Below are positions 16,289-24,353 of a DNA stretch of 32,131 nucleotides, piece by piece; within the stretch, counting starts at the first letter, position 1, and every line of letters begins with the position of its first letter. The stretch spans positions 1 through 32,131 of the forward strand of contig JBFLYO010000038.1 in NCBI GenBank assembly GCA_040756745.1, given 5' to 3'. Below the pieces are notes generated by a model. The model ran no database searches and was not told the origin of the DNA. It saw only the letters and a program-made list of their open reading frames with translations. This DNA comes from JBFLYO01 sp040756745. Lineage in GTDB: Bacteria; Bacteroidota; Ignavibacteria; UBA10030; UBA6906. Both the position numbers and the translations under genes were made by a program.

Positions 16289-17143
16289 ATGTACCGGATA
16301 ACCGCCAAGCAGGTCCTCGCCCCCACGATCACCAGATTTGAAATCGAAGCCCCATTCGTCGCGCGCAGGCGCAAGGCGGGGAATTTTGTCATGGTCCGGG
16401 TCGAGGAGAACGGGGAACGGATACCGCTCACCATCGCCGACAGCAACCCTGAGGCAGGCACTATCACGCTGATCGTCCAGGCCGTCGGCGGCACCACAAA
16501 ACTCCTCTGCAGCAAGGAGGCAGGCGAGTCGCTGCTCGATGTGGTCGGCCCGCTGGGCAACCCGACCCCGATCGAGCACATCGGCACCGTCGCGTGCGTC
16601 GGAGGCGGCGTCGGCACGGCCGAGCTCCTCCCCATTGCGAAGGCCCTCAAAGAGTCCGGCAATTCCGTCCACACGATCATCGGCGCCCGCTCTCAGGAGC
16701 TCGTCATCCTCGAGGAGGAAATGCGTGCGTTCTGCGATCAGGTCTACGTCACCACCGACGACGGCTCGTACTCCCGCAAGGGCTTCGTCACCGACCAGCT
16801 TAAAGACATCCTCGACGCAACACCCTCCATTGCCGCAGTGTACGCCATCGGCCCCCTCCCCATGATGAAGGCGGTCAGCGAGCTGACGAAAAAATACAAC
16901 GTCCACACGCTGGTGAGTCTCAACACGATCATGGTGGACGGCACCGGGATGTGCGGCGGATGCCGGGTCACCGTGAACGGCGAGATGAAGTTCGCGTGCG
17001 TCGACGGGCCGGAATTCGATGCCCATGCGGTTGACTTCGACGAGCTGATGATGCGCAACCGCACGTACGTCGATATGGAACGGATCTCCGACCGGAAGCA
17101 CGTGTGCCGGCTGAGCGGAGCCCGGGAGGAGATAGCGTCATGA
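16289..17143 (+). CDS. FAD/NAD-binding [2Fe-2S] subunit, NfnA/SudB type
   Basis: This is the small subunit of a flavin-based electron-transfer pair (NADH-dependent ferredoxin:NADP+ oxidoreductase / sulfide dehydrogenase / glutamate-synthase partner). The 284-residue protein has a ferredoxin-reductase-type FAD domain (RRRKAGNFVMVRV, RIPLTIAD) and an NAD domain beginning CVGGGVGTAELLPIAKAL near residue 103. The C-terminal iron-sulfur loop is MVDGTGMCGGC. Asp217, Cys222, Cys225 and Cys237 match the unusual one-Asp, three-Cys [2Fe-2S] ligands of Nfn. The stop overlaps the next gene (ATGA), so the subunits are coupled. Whether it bifurcates electrons or serves glutamate synthase cannot be decided from sequence. 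Confidence 0.9.
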   Translation: MYRITAKQVLAPTITRFEIEAPFVARRRKAGNFVMVRVEENGERIPLTIADSNPEAGTITLIVQAVGGTTKLLCSKEAGESLLDVVGPLGNPTPIEHIGTVACVGGGVGTAELLPIAKALKESGNSVHTIIGARSQELVILEEEMRAFCDQVYVTTDDGSYSRKGFVTDQLKDILDATPSIAAVYAIGPLPMMKAVSELTKKYNVHTLVSLNTIMVDGTGMCGGCRVTVNGEMKFACVDGPEFDAHAVDFDELMMRNRTYVDMERISDRKHVCRLSGAREEIAS

Positions 17144-18567
17144 GCCAGTTCAACCCGCTCAAACCCTCCGAACGGATGAAGATCACCCGCCAGGACTCGA
17201 TTGAACAACCGGCGTCAGATCGCATTCTAAATTTTCTGGAAGTGTCATTCGGGTTCGACGAGGACCGCGCGGTCATCGAAAGCCAGCGGTGTCTCGAGTG
17301 CAAGACCCCCTATTGCACCGACGGCTGCCCGGTGGAGATCGATATCAGAGGATTCATCCAGCTCGTCCTCCAAAAGGACTATGTCGGCGCGGTCAATAAG
17401 ATCCGCGAGGCGAACTACCTCCCCGCAATCTGCGGACGGGTCTGCCCTCAGGAGTCGCAGTGCGAGGCGCTCTGCGTGACCGGCAAGAAACTGGAGCCGG
17501 TCGCAATCGGAAAGCTCGAGAGGTTTGTCGCCGACTTTGAAATGAAGAACGGGCTCTTCACTCCCCCCGTCCTCAAGGAGAAACGTCCCGAGAAAGTGGC
17601 CATCGTTGGCTCAGGACCTTCAGGCCTCACCTGCGCGGCGGAGCTTGCCCAGATGGGGTTTCAGGTGACGATCTTCGAGGCGCTGCATGCGGTCGGAGGA
17701 GTGCTCCGGTACGGCATCCCGGAGTTCCGTCTCCCCAAGGAGATTCTGGACCTCGAGACGGACCGGATCAAGGCGCTCGGCGTGGAGATCTACACGAACT
17801 TCGTCGTGGGCAGGACGGCGACGATCGACGAGCTCTTCGACGAGTGGGGGTTCAAGGCGGTCTTTCTCGGCACGGGCGCCGGGACGCCGAATTTTCTTGG
17901 CATCCCCGGCGAAAACCTGAGCGGAGTCTATTCCGCCAACGAATTTCTCACGCGGGTCAATCTGATGGGAGCCTATAAGTTTCCGCAGAATGACACGCCC
18001 GTAAAGATCGGCAAGTCGGTCGGCGTCATCGGCGGCGGCAATACTGCTATGGACGCAGTCCGAACCGCCCGCCGACTCGGGGCGGAGCACGCGTATCTTA
18101 TCTATCGGAGATCGCGACAGGAAATGCCGGCTCGTGATGAGGAGATCCACCATGCTGAGCAGGAAGGGATCGAGTTCCTGCTTCTCACAAATCCGCTCCG
18201 CATCCTCAACGATGGAAACAACTGGGTGCGCGGGATCGAGTGCCAGAAGATGGAACTGGGCGAACCGGACGAATCGGGACGCCGCAGGCCGGTGCCGGTG
18301 AAGGGGTCGGAGTTTGTGATTGAGCTGCAGACGATCATCGAAGCGATCGGACAAAAGCCCAACCCGATCATCCAGGCCACCACCCCGGGGCTCGAGACCA
18401 GCAAACGGGGAACCGTGGTCACCAACGACAAGCAGGGAACAAGTCGCCCGGGCATATTCGCCGGCGGCGACCTCTCCCGAGGCGGCGCCACGGTCATTCT
18501 TGCGATGAAAGACGGCAAAGCCGCAGCTCAGGCGATCCGGGAATACCTCACCGCCGCCGCGGCCTGA
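17140..18567 (+). CDS. gltA: NADPH-dependent glutamate synthase small-subunit-like / NfnB large subunit
   Basis: The 475-residue flavoprotein starts at the ATG at 17140 behind a strong GGAGGAGAT site. The N-terminal domain binds two [4Fe-4S] clusters through Cys51, Cys54, Cys59, Cys63 (RCLECKTPYCTDGCP) and Cys98, Cys102, Cys108, Cys112 (CGRVCPQESQCEALC). It then has an FAD loop (VAIVGSGPSGLTCAAELA), an NAD(P) loop (VGVIGGGNTAMDAVRTARRLGA), and a C-terminal FAD-binding end (GIFAGGDLSRGGATVILAM). It pairs with the upstream [2Fe-2S] subunit. In databases such proteins are often called homotetrameric NADPH-dependent glutamate synthase, but in this gene order an Nfn-type transhydrogenase or sulfide dehydrogenase is at least as likely. 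Confidence 0.92.
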   Translation: MSQFNPLKPSERMKITRQDSIEQPASDRILNFLEVSFGFDEDRAVIESQRCLECKTPYCTDGCPVEIDIRGFIQLVLQKDYVGAVNKIREANYLPAICGRVCPQESQCEALCVTGKKLEPVAIGKLERFVADFEMKNGLFTPPVLKEKRPEKVAIVGSGPSGLTCAAELAQMGFQVTIFEALHAVGGVLRYGIPEFRLPKEILDLETDRIKALGVEIYTNFVVGRTATIDELFDEWGFKAVFLGTGAGTPNFLGIPGENLSGVYSANEFLTRVNLMGAYKFPQNDTPVKIGKSVGVIGGGNTAMDAVRTARRLGAEHAYLIYRRSRQEMPARDEEIHHAEQEGIEFLLLTNPLRILNDGNNWVRGIECQKMELGEPDESGRRRPVPVKGSEFVIELQTIIEAIGQKPNPIIQATTPGLETSKRGTVVTNDKQGTSRPGIFAGGDLSRGGATVILAMKDGKAAAQAIREYLTAAAA

Positions 18568-18645
18568 GCAAGCCCACCCCTTTCTTTTCTATCGTAATCC
18601 TCGTAAGTTCGCTCCGTCAGGAGGTCCACGTTCCGCGGCCTCCTC

Positions 18646-18711
18646 CTCGATCTTGATCTCGGTCTCGATCTTCTCCTCAACCTTAACCTGCCCCACCCCT
18701 TAACCTTACAC
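18646..18711. repeat. hexamer array (CTCGAT / CTTAAC words) abutting a start codon
   Basis: Units are CTCGAT, CTTGAT, CTCGGT, CTCGAT, CTTCTC, CTCAAC, CTTAAC, then CTGCCC, CACCCC and TTAACC, ending directly before the ATG at 18712. The words CTCAAC and CTTAAC match those of the array in argH and the one at 30501-30548. Confidence 0.85.
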
Positions 18712-19833
18712 ATGCGCCGCTTCCTCACAGCAGCATATGTTCTTTTTGTCGCAGGTATCGCTCTTGTCGTGCTCTCTCGCCCCTTGTACAACTGGGACAT
18801 CCTCCCGTACATGGGCCTGGCCCTGGCGTTCGAGAATCCTGAGCCGATCACCCTCCACGCCCGGACCTACGCGGCCGCCCGTGCGGAGATCCCACCGGCG
18901 AAGTTTGCGGCGCTGACCGACAGCATGCACGCATTCCGCGGAAAGGCGGCGCGCGATCCTTTCTTCTTCCGTGAACAGCTTCGCCTGTATGCCGTCAAAC
19001 CGCTCTATGTCCAGGCGGTGCGGCTGTGTGCGGCAGTTGGAATCCCTCTCACACGTGCGACGGTGATGCCTTCGGCGCTCTCCTACGTTGTCCTCTGTCT
19101 GCTCCTCCTCGTCTGGATCGCACGCATCATGCCGGGACTCAGCGGAATCGTGGTGAGCGGCACGTTGGCGGTTTTGCCATTTCTGTTGGAGGCAGCGGGG
19201 TCGTCGACTCCCGATCTGTTATGCGGCCTGCTGCTGCTATCCGGAACTTACATGCTGATGGAGCGAGAGAGGGTATCCATGGGACTTGCCCTGCTCACGG
19301 GAGGGGTGTTGTCCAGACTGGATGCAGTGTTATTTGCGGTGGCAATCGTGGGATATGTTGCGGCATACCGAAAAGCCCGCCGCACGACCTGCGTGATCTG
19401 GGGGGCTGCAATGATCGCCGGGATCGCAGGGTTCATGGGGCTCGAACGGATCGATCCCGGACGATTCATCACATTTCTCTCGTCAGCGGAGTTGACCGCC
19501 GGGACTGCCGGCGCGGGGCTCCTGAGTGGCTATTGGGTCACGCTGACGAATGGACTGCGAAGTCTGACGCTCTCGGCGCTTGCCCCTGTTGTCTTCGTTG
19601 CGGTCTGTACACTCTACATACGTGTCTCGGGGAAACCGGCCCGGCGCCTCGACCCATCCTCCGTCCTCCTCCTCGTCATTCTTGCACATGTCTTCGTTCG
19701 TTTCCTCCTTCATCCCGTCGTGGAAGACAGATTTCTGATCGCCAACTACCTCGTCGTGGCGATCCTTTTTCTGAAGACGCTCGTTGAAGTCCTTCCCGGC
19801 CGCCGGACCGGAGAGCCCCCGCAGCCGGCCTGA
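18712..19833 (+). CDS. polytopic membrane protein, GT-C-glycosyltransferase-like shape
   Basis: The 373-residue protein has about nine transmembrane segments. After the first helix comes a large outside loop (about residues 25-105) with YNWDILPYMGLALAF and DPFFFREQLRLYAVKPLYVQ. An acidic residue near the first loop followed by many helices is the general shape of GT-C glycosyltransferases, but no family signature is certain. The start has no Shine-Dalgarno because the hexamer array runs up to the ATG; a later start would cut the first membrane helix. It ends 10 bases before the convergent octaheme gene. Function unknown. Confidence 0.72.
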   Translation: MRRFLTAAYVLFVAGIALVVLSRPLYNWDILPYMGLALAFENPEPITLHARTYAAARAEIPPAKFAALTDSMHAFRGKAARDPFFFREQLRLYAVKPLYVQAVRLCAAVGIPLTRATVMPSALSYVVLCLLLLVWIARIMPGLSGIVVSGTLAVLPFLLEAAGSSTPDLLCGLLLLSGTYMLMERERVSMGLALLTGGVLSRLDAVLFAVAIVGYVAAYRKARRTTCVIWGAAMIAGIAGFMGLERIDPGRFITFLSSAELTAGTAGAGLLSGYWVTLTNGLRSLTLSALAPVVFVAVCTLYIRVSGKPARRLDPSSVLLLVILAHVFVRFLLHPVVEDRFLIANYLVVAILFLKTLVEVLPGRRTGEPPQPA

Positions 19834-19843
19834 GTGCTGATTC

Positions 19844-21091
19844 TCACTTCCCTTTCGTCCTGCGCAGTTCCGCCGCGATCGTGCGGATCTCGGTCATGTC
19901 CCGCTGCATTTCACTCCACCCGTACCAGAGTGCATAGTCCGGGTTCGCGTGAAACGTCCCCTGGAACGTGCGCATCCTGTGCTCAAGGAACATCACGAAC
20001 AGCTTCTGCTCGATCACCGACGGGGCATCGTGGAACGTGAGAAGATCGGGGAATGCCGAAGCGTAGTGTGCCGGCTTCTTCAACCGCCCTTCCTTATAGA
20101 GGTCAGCGACTATGCGGACCGCCTCCGCCATCAGATGGTCCGCCTGGCGAATGATCTGATCTCCCTTCTCCAATTCCGCGCGGGCAAAATTCTCCGAATG
20201 ACATTTCCGGCAGGTCTTGACCATCTTGTCCCGTTCGAACCGGAATTCTTCTTCGGTGAGGCGGGCGACCTTCGCCGACTTCACCACGTCAAGCCGGGGG
20301 GTCGGCTTCCCATCGGGTCCGAGCACGCCAAGCGCCTGAAGTATGGTCGTCCGGTCGGCCGCCCACTGCTTGTCTTCCGGCAGCGGGAGGCGCACCGCAA
20401 GGAATCCCCAGGCGGTGGTCACGCCGTGGTGCCCTTCCTGCATGTGGCAGTCCTGACAGGTGGGAGCAGACACATTTTCCGGAAGGACTTTGCTCTGCTT
20501 GAGCAGAGCGCGCACGCCATGCTTCGATGCCGAATACATTTCCCACTGCGGATGATCGAACCCCATGTGGCAGGTCTGGCAGGCCTGCGGCTGGCGGGCT
20601 TCGACGACGGAGAACGCGTGGCGCGTGTGGCAGGCGTCGCATGAGGCAAGCCCGAACCCGCCGCCGCTTTTCTTCAGCGCTTTGATTTCCGCCTCGGTCT
20701 TCAGTCCGATCTTGTGGCATCCGCCGCATCCTTTCATCCCTTCGATCATCTCCATCGGCTGCCAGTGGATCGTCGGCATCGCCTGCTGCGCAGCCCAGGC
20801 CAGGGCATGTTTCCCGCTCTTGAACTGCGTGACCTGCGTTTCGTGGCACTCTGCACAGGTCTCCGGCGTGGGGATTGCGGCATTGGCGTAGTCTGTCGCG
20901 GAGGTGTGCCTGTCGCCGTGGCAGGAGGAGCACTCTACGCCGTTCGCGCTGTGCTTGCTCAGCTGCCAGTCGGATACAATCCCCGGCGTCACCTTCAGGT
21001 GGCAATTGACGCAGACCTGTGCGTCGGCCCGAGACGCAGCGAGCAGGGTGAAGGCGATCGGCAGCAGGAGAAGAATGCGATGGTGCTTCAT
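19844..21091 (-). CDS. octaheme c-type cytochrome, hydroxylamine-oxidoreductase-like
   Basis: The 415-residue exported protein (signal peptide residues 1-24) has eight CxxCH heme sites at Cys27, 54, 79, 112, 141, 161, 202 and 284, then a long helical C-terminus. Eight hemes, spacing clustered in the first half, a late eighth site and the C-terminal HANPDYALWYGWSEMQRDM stretch fit the HAO/octaheme nitrite-reductase family. In that family oxidative members use a tyrosine cross-linked to heme P460 and reductive ones lack it. Tyr376 or Tyr380 lies in about the right place, but I cannot assign the cross-link. Likely periplasmic redox of hydroxylamine, nitrite or NO. It is the last gene of the Rrf2/hemerythrin/NapH-like run. 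A GGGGGG site precedes the ATG. Confidence 0.87.
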   Translation of the reverse strand: MKHHRILLLLPIAFTLLAASRADAQVCVNCHLKVTPGIVSDWQLSKHSANGVECSSCHGDRHTSATDYANAAIPTPETCAECHETQVTQFKSGKHALAWAAQQAMPTIHWQPMEMIEGMKGCGGCHKIGLKTEAEIKALKKSGGGFGLASCDACHTRHAFSVVEARQPQACQTCHMGFDHPQWEMYSASKHGVRALLKQSKVLPENVSAPTCQDCHMQEGHHGVTTAWGFLAVRLPLPEDKQWAADRTTILQALGVLGPDGKPTPRLDVVKSAKVARLTEEEFRFERDKMVKTCRKCHSENFARAELEKGDQIIRQADHLMAEAVRIVADLYKEGRLKKPAHYASAFPDLLTFHDAPSVIEQKLFVMFLEHRMRTFQGTFHANPDYALWYGWSEMQRDMTEIRTIAAELRRTKGK

Positions 21092-21151
21092 GGGTTCCCC
21101 CCGGATTGTGGGTGGGTGAATAGTGGCAAGCGGTCCCAGCTGGAGCCGCGG

Positions 21152-21934
21152 TCAGGATCGTCTGAGCGCCATGATAACAAGGTCTGTTGATGTGGAAGGA
21201 TTGAATGCTTCAAGCGCAATCCCGCCGTAGGGATGCACCTGTTCGTAGCCCGTGTCGCGGAGAACGGTCTCGAGATAATCGTGTTGAAGCGGGCGCAGCG
21301 GGATGGCCATGGTTTCCTGTGCCGCGTCGCTTCCCGATCCCGCGCTCCTTCGGAAGGAAAACGTGATCAGCCCGTCTTCCCGGTCGTACTCGTATGACCG
21401 TTCGAACGTTACATCCCCGACCTGCCGCACGTTCTGCACGCGTTTCCTCTCCGCCAGGATCCGGTGATAGTTCAGCAACTGGAGATAGAGGAGTCCCCCC
21501 GGACGGAGGACGTCTCTGAAGTTCTCCAGCGTACACCGCAGGTCATCCTCGGTGAGCAGGTGAGGGAGTGAATTGCCAAGGCAGAACACGGCATCGAACG
21601 GTCCGGCAACGGCGCCGGAGAGCTTCTGGAAGGTCGTCTCCACGCATGTGACGTGGAGATTCATCGCCCGAGCGTGTGCTCCAAGCCGCTCGAGCATTAC
21701 CGGCGATGCGTCCACGGCGGTGACAGAGACGCCCAAGCGGGCAAGCATGAGCGAATGAAAACCGGTTCCGCTCCCGGCGTCGAGCGCCGCAGCGATCCTG
21801 TAACGCTCCACGAGAAGTCGGAAGAACGGCTTCTCCCGGACGTACCGCTTCTCGAATTCCGTCATCGCGTCGTAATCGCCCGCAAGACGGTCGTAGAAGC
21901 CGGGGACGTCGAGGACTTCGTGCTCGTCAGTCAT
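21152..21934 (-). CDS. class I SAM-dependent methyltransferase
   Basis: From the ATG at 21934 the product is 260 residues. It has YDRLAGDYDAMTEFE at the N-terminus, motif I ALDAGSGTGFHSLMLARLG near residues 50-68, VTAVDASPVMLERL (motif II with acidic Asp), FDAVFCLGNSLPHLLT (motif IV), and VLRPGGLLYLQLLNY (motif VI). The methyl acceptor is unknown. It overlaps the NapH-like gene by 8 bases and lies 60 bases before the octaheme gene, so it is co-transcribed in a redox cluster. A link to heme or quinone modification is only a guess. A TTG at 21988 would add 18 residues. Confidence 0.88.
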   Translation of the reverse strand: MTDEHEVLDVPGFYDRLAGDYDAMTEFEKRYVREKPFFRLLVERYRIAAALDAGSGTGFHSLMLARLGVSVTAVDASPVMLERLGAHARAMNLHVTCVETTFQKLSGAVAGPFDAVFCLGNSLPHLLTEDDLRCTLENFRDVLRPGGLLYLQLLNYHRILAERKRVQNVRQVGDVTFERSYEYDREDGLITFSFRRSAGSGSDAAQETMAIPLRPLQHDYLETVLRDTGYEQVHPYGGIALEAFNPSTSTDLVIMALRRS

Positions 21935-23156
21935 TTGGGCTGTACGGAGGGACCTGGCCGCGGAAATGTTGATAGACCGGTGCGTCAAGCTGCTGGAACC
22001 TCCGGAGGTACTCTCCCTTGCTTATCCCGTTCTGCCAGTGACCGCTCAGGACCGCCAGCCCTGTGATGGCAACGAATGTGCCGGCGGCCAGAACGCCGAA
22101 AACCCAGGTAGGAACGGCGGCGGCCCGGCGCGAAGGACGGACCATCAGCGTATTCTTCACCGGGCATGTTTCGACGCAGGCCATACAGCTCATGCACTCG
22201 TCGCTCCAGACCCGGGTCGCCGTATGGACCTTGATGCGCGAGGGACAGGCCTTCGTGCAGAGCTCGCAGTCGATGCAGGTCTCCTTCGCGCGCGTGATCT
22301 TGAGCGGGCTCAGCCATCCCGCGATCCCCAGCAAAGCGCCATAGGGGCAGAGGTACCTGCACCAGAAGTTCTTGATGACGACCGAGAGGACGAGGAGGAT
22401 CAGGATTGTCCAGAGGGCCGCGCCGGAGATCTGCGCGAAGAACAGGTACATCTTGATGTCCGCGACCTTATTGTACGGACTGTAAATGAAGTTCTCAAGC
22501 GCCGGGATCTCCATCGCGGCCACGGACCAGACGAAGAACGCCATCAGGAGGTACTTGAGCGACCGGAGCGGGATGTCGAGCCAGCGGGGAAGCGCCACGT
22601 TCCGTCCGAAGATACGCTGGCCGAGCAACCAGAGCGACTCGCTCAGCGTGCCGATGGGACAGAGCCAGCTGCAAAACGCCTTCTTGAGGACGACGCTGGC
22701 CGCCACGATCCCTACAAAAATGAACAACCCCGACGGGTGTATCGCATTGATCATCCCGGTCTGAAGCGCGTAGCTCAGACTGATCAGCGCGCTGATCGGC
22801 AGGAATCCCTCAACCCCCGGGGGTCTCGGGACGAAGCCGGTGGTCCCTCCCGATTCTCCCCACTTCATGAACAGATGGAATTCAATGCCGATCCAGATGC
22901 AGAGGAGAGCGAAGCCGAGCTGGACGGCACTGCGCTGAAACTGTGAATCCTCCTTGAGTCTCCAGACGAGACGCCTGTACCGGACGGGCTCGAGAGAGAA
23001 CTTCGGTTTCCGCCGGCGAAGCTCCGGTGAGAGCTTCTTCACCTTCAGCCGCGGCACGTGCCGGCGTGCCGGGAGCATTGCCCCCTGCACCTGATCTCCA
23101 ACCTCCGGCGCCTCAACGCGATACAGCGATTCCTTTACCGCAGATTCAGTTCTCAC
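21927..23156 (-). CDS. NapH/NosR/CcoG-like membrane ferredoxin
   Basis: This inner-membrane iron-sulfur protein probably moves electrons between the quinone pool and periplasmic or cytosolic partners. It has about six membrane segments. The paired Cys motifs are CSWLCPIGTLSESLW and CRYLCPYGALLG, and two [4Fe-4S] ferredoxin motifs follow (CIDCELCTKACP and CMSCMACVETCP). An extra membrane helix near the C-terminus (WVFGVLAAGTFVAITGLAVL) leads to a soluble tail. I choose the GTG at 23156, which has GGAGAGAGG upstream; a TTG at 23174 overlapping the hemerythrin stop is the alternative. Its neighbours suggest it feeds the octaheme cytochrome. Confidence 0.87.
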   Translation of the reverse strand: MRTESAVKESLYRVEAPEVGDQVQGAMLPARRHVPRLKVKKLSPELRRRKPKFSLEPVRYRRLVWRLKEDSQFQRSAVQLGFALLCIWIGIEFHLFMKWGESGGTTGFVPRPPGVEGFLPISALISLSYALQTGMINAIHPSGLFIFVGIVAASVVLKKAFCSWLCPIGTLSESLWLLGQRIFGRNVALPRWLDIPLRSLKYLLMAFFVWSVAAMEIPALENFIYSPYNKVADIKMYLFFAQISGAALWTILILLVLSVVIKNFWCRYLCPYGALLGIAGWLSPLKITRAKETCIDCELCTKACPSRIKVHTATRVWSDECMSCMACVETCPVKNTLMVRPSRRAAAVPTWVFGVLAAGTFVAITGLAVLSGHWQNGISKGEYLRRFQQLDAPVYQHFRGQVPPYSPND

Positions 23157-23170
23157 AGACCTCTCTCCGC

Positions 23171-23728
23171 TCAACTCTCGAGATAGGTGTCGTGCAGCTC
23201 GTGCAGAAGCTCGTGATACTGTTCATGCACGTTTTCTCCGATCTCCTCTTCCTCAAGGGCTGCGAAGGCCGCGGCGATCGTCTGTTGTGTCTCCGGGCTT
23301 AGGAATCTATCGGCCATCGGGAAAAGGACCGTGTTCTCCTTCATGATGTGGGCGCGGAGGAGGTTGATGTAGGCGCGAGCATCGCGGACAAGCTCGCGGG
23401 CCCCCTCGGGGCGTCCTGCCTGCCACGCGGCGAGACTCTCCCCCATCCCCCGGATATGCTTCCGTCCAAGATCGTGTTCGGAAAGCATGATCCCGATCGG
23501 GCCCCGGTCGCGGGGAACGCCCGCACCTTCCATCGCCGGGAAGAGGTGGCGCTCCTCCTTCTGGTGATGACAGCCGTCGGCAAATGTCTTGAGAAAGTCG
23601 AGAAGGCGGGCAACGTCGTTGGCGTTGCACTCTTCTCCGGCTTCAATCCTCCCGCACATCGTTTCCAACACCTCGAGCGAAAGCAGAATGGCGTGGTGTT
23701 CCTTGATGAGTTCGTCGGTTGGTTTCAT
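23171..23728 (-). CDS. hemerythrin-like (HHE) domain protein
   Basis: The 185-residue helical protein shows the HHE pattern: LIKEHHAILLSLEVLE, GCHHQKEERHLFPAME, MLSEHDLGRKHIRGM and LLRAHIMKENTVLFPMAD. These His and Glu/Asp residues form a non-heme di-iron site. Related proteins (YtfE/RIC, bacterial hemerythrins) bind O2 or NO, or help repair Fe-S clusters under nitrosative stress. The ATG at 23728 has GGAGAAG 6 bases upstream and is preferred over one at 23749. It lies between the Rrf2 gene and the NapH-like gene. The cysteines of the YtfE N-terminal domain are absent, so it is a hemerythrin-only form. Confidence 0.9.
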   Translation of the reverse strand: MKPTDELIKEHHAILLSLEVLETMCGRIEAGEECNANDVARLLDFLKTFADGCHHQKEERHLFPAMEGAGVPRDRGPIGIMLSEHDLGRKHIRGMGESLAAWQAGRPEGARELVRDARAYINLLRAHIMKENTVLFPMADRFLSPETQQTIAAAFAALEEEEIGENVHEQYHELLHELHDTYLES

Positions 23729-23760
23729 CGGTGGCTTCTCCGGGATCATGGTGCTTCACT

Positions 23761-23788
23761 CTGTCAACTGTCAATCGTCAATTGTTCT
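23761..23788. repeat. short heptamer array (CTGTCAA)
   Basis: Four 7-base units, CTGTCAA, CTGTCAA, TCGTCAA and TTGTTCT, lie in the 70-bp spacer between the Rrf2 and hemerythrin genes. It is close in wording to the TTGACNA array at 7019-7060 read on the other strand. Confidence 0.75.
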
Positions 23789-23798
23789 CTTCGGAACT

Positions 23799-24236
23799 CT
23801 ATCCCGCCCCCGCATACTCCGGCTTCTTCATATCCCCTGCCATCTCCTCAATATTGCGCTCAACGAGCATCCGGTAGATCGAGTCGCGCAGCTCTGCCCA
23901 TGAGTCATGGACGGAGCAGGGATGGTTCCCTGAACACTCCTGAAATCCCATCACGCAGCGCTGTGTGAATTCGACGCCGTCGATCGCCTCAACGATATGA
24001 AAGAGCGTGATCTCTTTCGCCGGCATCTCCAGCGCAAAGCCCCCCGCAGGCCCCTTGAGCGACGACAGAAGTCCCTTGCGGGTCAGGTCCTGAAGGATCT
24101 TCGCCAGGAAATGATATGGGATGCGCAGCGCCGCCGTCAGCTCACGAATGGATGTCCGCTCCCCTTCCTTCTTCATGGCAAGGTAGATCACCGCCTGAAG
24201 GGCATATTCGCAGGGTCGACTGAACAAAAGACTCAT
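23799..24236 (-). CDS. Rrf2 family transcriptional regulator (NsrR/IscR-like)
   Basis: The 145-residue product has the Rrf2 winged helix: RPCEYALQAVIYLAMK, TSIRELTAALRIPYHFLAKILQDLTRKGLLSS, and the PAGGFALEMPAKEITLFHIVEAIDG wing and dimer helix. Three Cys lie in TQRCVMGFQECSGNHPCSVHDSW, with spacing C-x6-C-x5-C, one residue longer in the first gap than the usual C-x5-C-x5-C. They probably bind an Fe-S cluster that senses NO, iron or redox state. A 21-bp inverted repeat 14 bases upstream is the likely autoregulatory site. It heads the hemerythrin/NapH-like/octaheme run, which fits an NsrR-like job. Confidence 0.9.
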   Translation of the reverse strand: MSLLFSRPCEYALQAVIYLAMKKEGERTSIRELTAALRIPYHFLAKILQDLTRKGLLSSLKGPAGGFALEMPAKEITLFHIVEAIDGVEFTQRCVMGFQECSGNHPCSVHDSWAELRDSIYRMLVERNIEEMAGDMKKPEYAGAG

Positions 24237-24249
24237 GAAGATAAATCAG

Positions 24250-24270
24250 ACTATTTACTCTTAAAATAGT
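24250..24270. promoter_or_regulatory. inverted repeat, likely Rrf2 operator
   Basis: ACTATTT (24250-24256) and AAATAGT (24264-24270) are exact reverse complements around a 7-base spacer. The site is AT-rich, lies 14 bases upstream of the Rrf2 gene and 84 bases before the divergent transporter, and so could control both. Its size and composition are similar to known Rrf2-family sites; binding is inferred. Confidence 0.6.
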
Positions 24271-24353
24271 TCCTGTCGAGATCAAAGTCAAGAGAAATGT
24301 GTCAAAATCGTCTTTTGCTTGCGGTTCACATTCGCTCTCATTAAGATAAACGA

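Noticed and set aside
16247..17101. Minus-strand open frame of 284 codons
   Set aside because: It is antisense to the [2Fe-2S] Nfn-type subunit. No domain is recognisable in it.
21966..22946. Plus-strand open frame of 326 codons
   Set aside because: It is antisense to the NapH-like gene, whose Cys motifs are clear. The translation is Arg/Glu/Pro-rich and without domain pattern.
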